In this document: one piece after another, positions 59,704-64,000 of the stretch | Numbering within the stretch: position 1 is the stretch's first letter | Layout: each line of letters opens with the position of its first letter | NCBI RefSeq assembly: GCF_004362245.1 | Contig: NZ_SNWM01000003.1 | Span: forward strand, 186,001-250,000 | Direction of reading: 5' to 3' | Source: Pedobacter duraquae | GTDB lineage: Bacteria > Bacteroidota > Bacteroidia > Sphingobacteriales > Sphingobacteriaceae | Length of the DNA: 64,000 nt | The notes under the pieces: model-generated | Databases searched by the model: none | What the model was told of the DNA's origin: nothing | Seen by the model: the letters and a program-made list of their open reading frames with translations, nothing else | Program-made: the position numbers and the translations under genes

Positions 59704-61236
59704 ATGAAAAGAATAGGATTAATTCTGTTGGCCGCACTTGTAGGTGGTGCGTCCGCAATTGGCGCCTATAAATTATTAGAGCGCGGAAATGACGGGTTGT
59801 CATTAACGGAAAAGCAAAATGTGCTTTTCGCCAGCAACCCAATTAAAATATCATCGGCAGGTACTGTGGATTTTGTTCAGGCAGCAGCGGCAGTATCTCC
59901 GGCAGTTGTACACATCAGGACAACATTTAATAGTTCTACCAGCGAGAGTCAAGGTTCTCCGATGGATTTAATGGAGCAGTTTTTTGGCGGCGGCGGTCGT
60001 GGAATGAGATCCAGAGCGCCAAGAGCAGCCTCAGGTTCAGGTGTAATCCTAACCCCTGATGGGTATATTGTTACTAACAATCACGTAGTAGAAAATTCTC
60101 AGAAAATTGAGGTGATTTTATCCGACAGACGCAAGGTTACTGCTAAAGTGATCGGTACAGATCCAAATACTGATCTTGCCCTGATCAAAGTTGATGCTAC
60201 TAATTTACCTGTGGTGAAAATGGGTAACTCAGATAATGTACAGGTTGGCGAGTGGGTATTGGCAGTAGGTTTTCCTCTGGATCTTCAGACTACCGTAACA
60301 GCAGGTATCGTGAGTGCAAAAGCAAGGAAAATCGGTATCCTTGATCGTCAGCAGGAATTTACTGAAGAACAACAGGAAGAATACAGAAGAACAGGCAAGA
60401 TCTCAAAACTGCCGGCAAGTAATAGTATTGAGTCTTATATTCAGACTGATGCCGCTATTAACCCTGGAAACAGCGGTGGTGCTTTGGTAAATGCTAACGG
60501 TGAACTTGTAGGTATCAATGCGGCTATTGCTTCAGAAACAGGAAGAAATGAAGGTTATGGTTTTGCAATTCCTGTAAATCTAGCCAAAAAGATCCTTGAA
60601 GATTTTAGAAAATATGGTGCGGTTAAACGTGGATATATCGGAGTTTCTTTCCAGCCACTTGACGCTGACAGGGCTTCAGAACTTAACGTTAAAGATAATA
60701 GTGGTTTATATGTAAGTGATGTGCCTGCTGGCGGCGCCGCTGCTGCTGCTGGTATCAAAGCTGGAGATATCATTAAAAAAGTTGAGGGTGTTGAAATTTA
60801 TGACTCCCCAGACCTGCAGGAAAAAGTAGGAAGACTAAGTCCTGGAGATAAACTTCAGCTAACTATTTCCAGAGATGGGGTATTGAAAAATATCGATCTG
60901 ACGCTTCGTGGCGAATCGAGTGTAGGGTTAGCTAAGGTTGTCCCTGCAGGAAAAGCAACAGGTGCAAGTATTGGTAAATTAGGAGCATCATTTGCGCCAG
61001 CATCGCCAGCTCTTAAAGCTAAATATGGAGTTAAGAGTGGTGTTGTAGTAACTAATGTAGAAAGTGGAAAAGTATTTGACGGACTTGATATTCCAAAAGG
61101 TATGATCATTACTTCGATCAATGGCAAGCCAGTAAACAGTGCAAAAGATGTAGAGGCTGCATTGCCTACTTCGAGAAACGGAATGACTACTGTTACGGGT
61201 GTTGGCCCTAACGGAAACTACTCGTTTACGTTTTAA
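59704..61236 (+). CDS. htrA: Periplasmic Do-family serine protease (HtrA/DegP-like)
   Basis: Envelope quality-control protease/chaperone. The 510 residues have an N-terminal signal anchor, the trypsin-like domain with the triad His127 (NNHVVENS), Asp157 (TDLALIKVD) and Ser257 (GNSGGA), an LA-loop rich in Gly/Arg (94-110), and two PDZ domains (about 310-400, GYIGVSFQPL, and about 420-505). A terminator follows. Upstream lies the same repeat element found before the two-component operon, suggesting joint stress control. Confidence 0.96.
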   Translation: MKRIGLILLAALVGGASAIGAYKLLERGNDGLSLTEKQNVLFASNPIKISSAGTVDFVQAAAAVSPAVVHIRTTFNSSTSESQGSPMDLMEQFFGGGGRGMRSRAPRAASGSGVILTPDGYIVTNNHVVENSQKIEVILSDRRKVTAKVIGTDPNTDLALIKVDATNLPVVKMGNSDNVQVGEWVLAVGFPLDLQTTVTAGIVSAKARKIGILDRQQEFTEEQQEEYRRTGKISKLPASNSIESYIQTDAAINPGNSGGALVNANGELVGINAAIASETGRNEGYGFAIPVNLAKKILEDFRKYGAVKRGYIGVSFQPLDADRASELNVKDNSGLYVSDVPAGGAAAAAGIKAGDIIKKVEGVEIYDSPDLQEKVGRLSPGDKLQLTISRDGVLKNIDLTLRGESSVGLAKVVPAGKATGASIGKLGASFAPASPALKAKYGVKSGVVVTNVESGKVFDGLDIPKGMIITSINGKPVNSAKDVEAALPTSRNGMTTVTGVGPNGNYSFTF

Positions 61237-61259
61237 TAAGATCCCATAATTCGATAAGA

Positions 61260-61288
61260 GGGGGCAATGTTATATTGCTCCCTTTTTT
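61260..61288 (+). terminator. Terminator after htrA
   Basis: 9-bp stem GGGGGCAAT / ATTGCTCCC (one G-T pair; 61260-61268 with 61274-61282), 5-nt loop, then T-run. Confidence 0.92.
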
Positions 61289-61399
61289 GCGTTAAAGGCC
61301 TAATGGGACGCAAAATACGCCAAAAACGTAGAACGTTTCTAAATAGCTGATATTTGACACTTTTGTTGCTGTTGTCACGAAATTAATTCCTTTATTAAT

Positions 61400-61407
61400 T
61401 AGTTTTG
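61400..61407 (+). promoter_or_regulatory. Predicted -7 box (TAGTTTTG) of the sdh operon
   Basis: Exact TAnnTTTG, 28 nt before the sdhC ATG. Confidence 0.55.
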
Positions 61408-61435
61408 CACAACTGAATAAATTAAATACAATCAA

Positions 61436-62116
61436 ATGGCTAGTTTCGGAAACGCTTTTTCCTCTTCTATAGGAAAAAAACTAATAATGGGTATTACCGG
61501 CCTGTTTCTTATCTTATTTCTAATTGTGCATTGCTTTATTAACGCGTTAATTTTCATGAATGATGGTGGCGTGACCTTTAATACAGGTGCACATTTTATG
61601 GCATCCAACTGGATCATCAGGGCGGGGGAAATTGTCCTTTTCCTGGGGCTCTTGCTGCACATCTTCCAGGCTGCAAGGTTAACACTTAATAACCAGGCTG
61701 CACGTCCTGTTAAGTATGCTGTTACCAACGGACAGGCAAACAGTAAATGGTATTCACGTTCTATGGGCTTACTCGGAACGTTGTTATTGATTTTCCTGAT
61801 TGTCCACTTGTCAAATTTCTGGGTAGTATCGCGCTTTACCGGGATACCGACAGAAGATGCGCTTGGACAGGAAGATCTGTATGCTGTAATGCACCAGACC
61901 TTTATGAACCCTGGTATTGTTGTTCTTTATGTGTTGTCGATGATTTCACTCGCTTATCATTTATTGCATGGATTTGCATCTGCTTTTCAGACACTGGGCT
62001 GGAACCATAAGAAATATACTCCGCTGATCAAAACTATCGGAATCTGGTATTCTATCGGAATCTCTCTACTTTTTGCAGCAATGCCTGTGGCAATCTATAC
62101 AGGACTTATTAAATAA
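61436..62116 (+). CDS. sdhC: Succinate dehydrogenase cytochrome b subunit (type B membrane anchor)
   Basis: A 226-residue membrane protein with five helices, the single-anchor di-heme type found in Bacteroidota and epsilonproteobacterial quinol:fumarate reductases. Candidate heme His are in IVHCFINALI (helix 1), HIFQAARL (helix 2), HLSNFWV (helix 3) and YHLLHGFASAFQ (helix 4). It passes electrons between the flavoprotein/iron-sulfur pair and menaquinone. The flavoprotein gene follows after 25 nt; the iron-sulfur gene is expected past the window end. Confidence 0.95.
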   Translation: MASFGNAFSSSIGKKLIMGITGLFLILFLIVHCFINALIFMNDGGVTFNTGAHFMASNWIIRAGEIVLFLGLLLHIFQAARLTLNNQAARPVKYAVTNGQANSKWYSRSMGLLGTLLLIFLIVHLSNFWVVSRFTGIPTEDALGQEDLYAVMHQTFMNPGIVVLYVLSMISLAYHLLHGFASAFQTLGWNHKKYTPLIKTIGIWYSIGISLLFAAMPVAIYTGLIK

Positions 62117-62141
62117 TTTTTGAACGAAAAGCTTAAATAAA

Positions 62142-64000
62142 ATGGCAGAAATAGATGCTCATATACCAGAAGGTGAATTAACCGAAAAATGGACGAAGTT
62201 ACGTTCTTCAATGCCATTGGTTAATCCGGCCAATAAAAGAAGTATAGAGATTATTGTAGTAGGTTCCGGTCTTGCCGGTGCTTCTGCTGCAGCGACCCTT
62301 GCTGAAATGGGTTATAAGGTAAAATGCTTTTGTTTCCAGGATTCACCAAGAAGGGCACACTCAATCGCTGCTCAGGGTGGTATCAACGCAGCAAAAAATT
62401 ATCAGAACGATGGTGATAGTACTTATCGCTTATTTTATGATACAATTAAAGGTGGTGATTACCGTGCCCGCGAAGCAAACGTGCACCGTTTGGCTGAAGT
62501 AAGTACGAACATCATCGATCAGTGTGTTGCCCAGGGTGTGCCCCTTGCAAGAGAATATGGCGGTTTGTTAGATAACCGTTCTTTTGGTGGCACACAGGTT
62601 CAACGTACTTTTTACGCTGCCGGTCAAACCGGTCAGCAGTTGTTGCTAGGTGCTTATAGCGCTTTGGAACGCCAGATAGGTATGGGTAAAGTTGAAATGT
62701 TTACCCGTCATGAAATGTTGGAAGTAGTGGTAATAGATGGTAAAGCCAGAGGTATCATTGCCCGTAACTTAATCACCGGAGAGCTGGAGCGTCATTTTGG
62801 TCACGCCGTATTATTAGGGTCAGGAGGCTACGGAAACGTATTCTACCTTTCTACTAATGCAATGGGTAGTAACGTTACCGCAGCATGGAAAGCACATAAA
62901 AAAGGAGCGTTCTTCGGAAATCCTTGTTATACGCAAATCCACCCAACTTGTATTCCTGTATCTGGAGATCATCAGTCTAAATTGACCCTGATGTCTGAGT
63001 CGTTGCGTAACGATGGAAGAATCTGGGTGCCTAAGAAAAAAGACGATAACCGTAAGGCATCGGAGATCCCTGAGGACGAAAGAGATTATTATTTGGAACG
63101 AAGATACCCTGCTTTCGGTAATCTTGTTCCCCGTGATGTGGCTTCACGTGCTGCAAAAGAACGTTGTGATGCAGGTTATGGTGTAGGAAAATCCAAGCTT
63201 GCCGTGTACCTTGACTTCAAGGCGAATACGGAACGTTACGGCCGTATTGAAGCAAATAAACACAATATCCATAACCCTGATCTGGAAACGGTGATGCGTT
63301 TGGGCCGCGATGTGATTAAAGAGAAATACGGTAACCTGTTTGATATGTACGCGCAAATTACCGGAGAAGATCCTTATGAATTGCCAATGCGTATTTATCC
63401 TGCTGTACACTATACAATGGGTGGACTATGGGTAGATTATAACCTGATGACAACTGTACCTGGCTTGTATGCACTCGGTGAAGCAAATTTCTCTGATCAT
63501 GGTGCTAACCGTTTAGGGGCTTCAGCGCTGATGCAAGGTTTGGCAGATGGTTATTTTGTTATTCCATATACTATTGGTGCCTACCTGTCTAAAGAACTGG
63601 CAACAAAGCCTATTCCTACCGATCACCCTGCTTTTGTTGAAGCTGAGGCAAATGCAAAAGGCATCCTTGATAAATTTATCGCTATTAATGGAACGAAGTC
63701 TGTGGATTATTTCCATAAGAAATTAGGAAAGATTATGTGGGATAAATGCGGTATGGCTCGTAACGCACAAGGATTGACTGAAGCAATAGCGGAGATTCAA
63801 GCGTTGCGTAAGGAATTCTGGAGTGATGTTCGTGTGCCTGGTACTTCTGACAGTATGAACCCTGAACTAGAGAAAGCCGGTCGTGTTGCCGATTTTATTG
63901 AACTTGGCGAATTGATGTGTATTGATGCTTTGAACAGAAATGAGTCCTGCGGAGGACACTTCAGAGAGGAGTATCAGACTGAGGAAGGTGAAGCTTTACG
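62142..64000 (+). CDS. sdhA: Succinate dehydrogenase/fumarate reductase flavoprotein subunit (3' truncated by window end)
   Basis: About 619 codons are visible; the gene continues past the window. The FAD-binding motif [17 protein letters not shown] (about 41-57) and [15 protein letters not shown] (about 75) with the FAD-attaching His are present, as are [14 protein letters not shown] with the catalytic Arg, and the [10 protein letters not shown] region (about 425) with the substrate His, then [10 protein letters not shown]. It oxidises succinate to fumarate in the TCA cycle, feeding fumC in the same window. Partial only because of the window edge; no frameshift is seen. Confidence 0.96.
   Translation, partial: MAEIDAHIPEGELTEKWTKLRSSMPLVNPANKRSIEIIVVGSGLAGASAAATLAEMGYKVKCFCFQDSPRRAHSIAAQGGINAAKNYQNDGDSTYRLFYDTIKGGDYRAREANVHRLAEVSTNIIDQCVAQGVPLAREYGGLLDNRSFGGTQVQRTFYAAGQTGQQLLLGAYSALERQIGMGKVEMFTRHEMLEVVVIDGKARGIIARNLITGELERHFGHAVLLGSGGYGNVFYLSTNAMGSNVTAAWKAHKKGAFFGNPCYTQIHPTCIPVSGDHQSKLTLMSESLRNDGRIWVPKKKDDNRKASEIPEDERDYYLERRYPAFGNLVPRDVASRAAKERCDAGYGVGKSKLAVYLDFKANTERYGRIEANKHNIHNPDLETVMRLGRDVIKEKYGNLFDMYAQITGEDPYELPMRIYPAVHYTMGGLWVDYNLMTTVPGLYALGEANFSDHGANRLGASALMQGLADGYFVIPYTIGAYLSKELATKPIPTDHPAFVEAEANAKGILDKFIAINGTKSVDYFHKKLGKIMWDKCGMARNAQGLTEAIAEIQALRKEFWSDVRVPGTSDSMNPELEKAGRVADFIELGELMCIDALNRNESCGGHFREEYQTEEGEAL

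Noticed and set aside
1..64000. CRISPR arrays, IS elements, prophage, tRNA or rRNA genes
   Set aside because: I saw no regularly spaced repeats, transposase or phage genes, or cloverleaf-like RNA sequence in the spacers; a tRNA scan was not possible by eye, so a missed tRNA cannot be fully excluded.

Overview
The window looks like a chromosomal piece of a Bacteroidota species, most likely of the family Sphingobacteriaceae (Pedobacter-like). The grounds are the moderately AT-rich composition, very short spacers, near absence of Shine-Dalgarno sequences, many -7 boxes of the Bacteroidota form TAnnTTTG, a single-subunit type B succinate dehydrogenase membrane anchor, and families typical of the phylum (DUF3127, DUF5687, DUF4197, a TonB receptor with a carboxypeptidase-regulatory-like domain). 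The genus is inferred, not shown. No rRNA, tRNA, IS element, prophage or CRISPR array was recognised.

Layout. 1-5.5 kb: 3' end of recG, a serine hydrolase, then a very tight run fumC - lipoprotein - S1/P1 nuclease - low-molecular-weight tyrosine phosphatase, and a DUF2383 protein. 5.5-6.5 kb: an AT-rich patch with a decayed lipoprotein gene and an orphan secreted protein. 6.5-11.1 kb: a complete cyanophycin module, with cphA divergent from cphB and an isoaspartyl peptidase. 11-19.2 kb: mostly envelope proteins (TPR protein, Prc protease, SPFH protein, M13 peptidase, CapA-like protein, NlpC/P60 hydrolase). 19.4-23.6 kb: pdhA-pdhC and hisS. 23.6-29.7 kb: dienelactone hydrolase/NTF2 pair, Ku, an orphan response regulator, and a TetR-ABC1 kinase-SDR operon. 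29.8-37.9 kb: hutU and hutH flanking a small His/Cys-rich protein and a TonB receptor, then an alpha/beta hydrolase and a Gfo/Idh/MocA oxidoreductase. 38-44.7 kb: OmpA lipoprotein, ABC exporter, rarA, a DEAD-box helicase and DUF4197. 44.8-49 kb: an ECF sigma factor overlapping a membrane protein with a TonB-like C-terminus, then Pit phosphate transporter, PhoU-like protein and PhoR-like kinase. 49-53.7 kb: a radical-SAM DNA-repair pair, HD hydrolase, XRE regulator, THUMP RNA methyltransferase and DUF3127. 53.9-64 kb: two-component system, Pif1-like helicase, dapF, htrA and sdhC-sdhA (cut by the window end).

How parts fit. Histidine breakdown (hutH, hutU) yields glutamate, and fumC, sdhCA and pdh feed the TCA cycle. 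The cyanophycin genes make and degrade an Arg/Asp nitrogen store. Several signals are not gene-level: a 14-bp perfect inverted repeat over the -7 box of the radical-SAM repair operon, a PhoB-like 11-nt direct repeat in front of the PhoU-like/Pit operon, an identical TGTTAAAA-N2-TGTTAAAA element upstream of both the two-component operon and htrA, and five genes where TAnnTTTG lies exactly 4 nt before ATG, which predicts leaderless or nearly leaderless mRNAs. I see no clearly new multi-gene defence or biosynthetic system; these regulatory patterns and the small metal-type protein beside the TonB receptor are the best leads.
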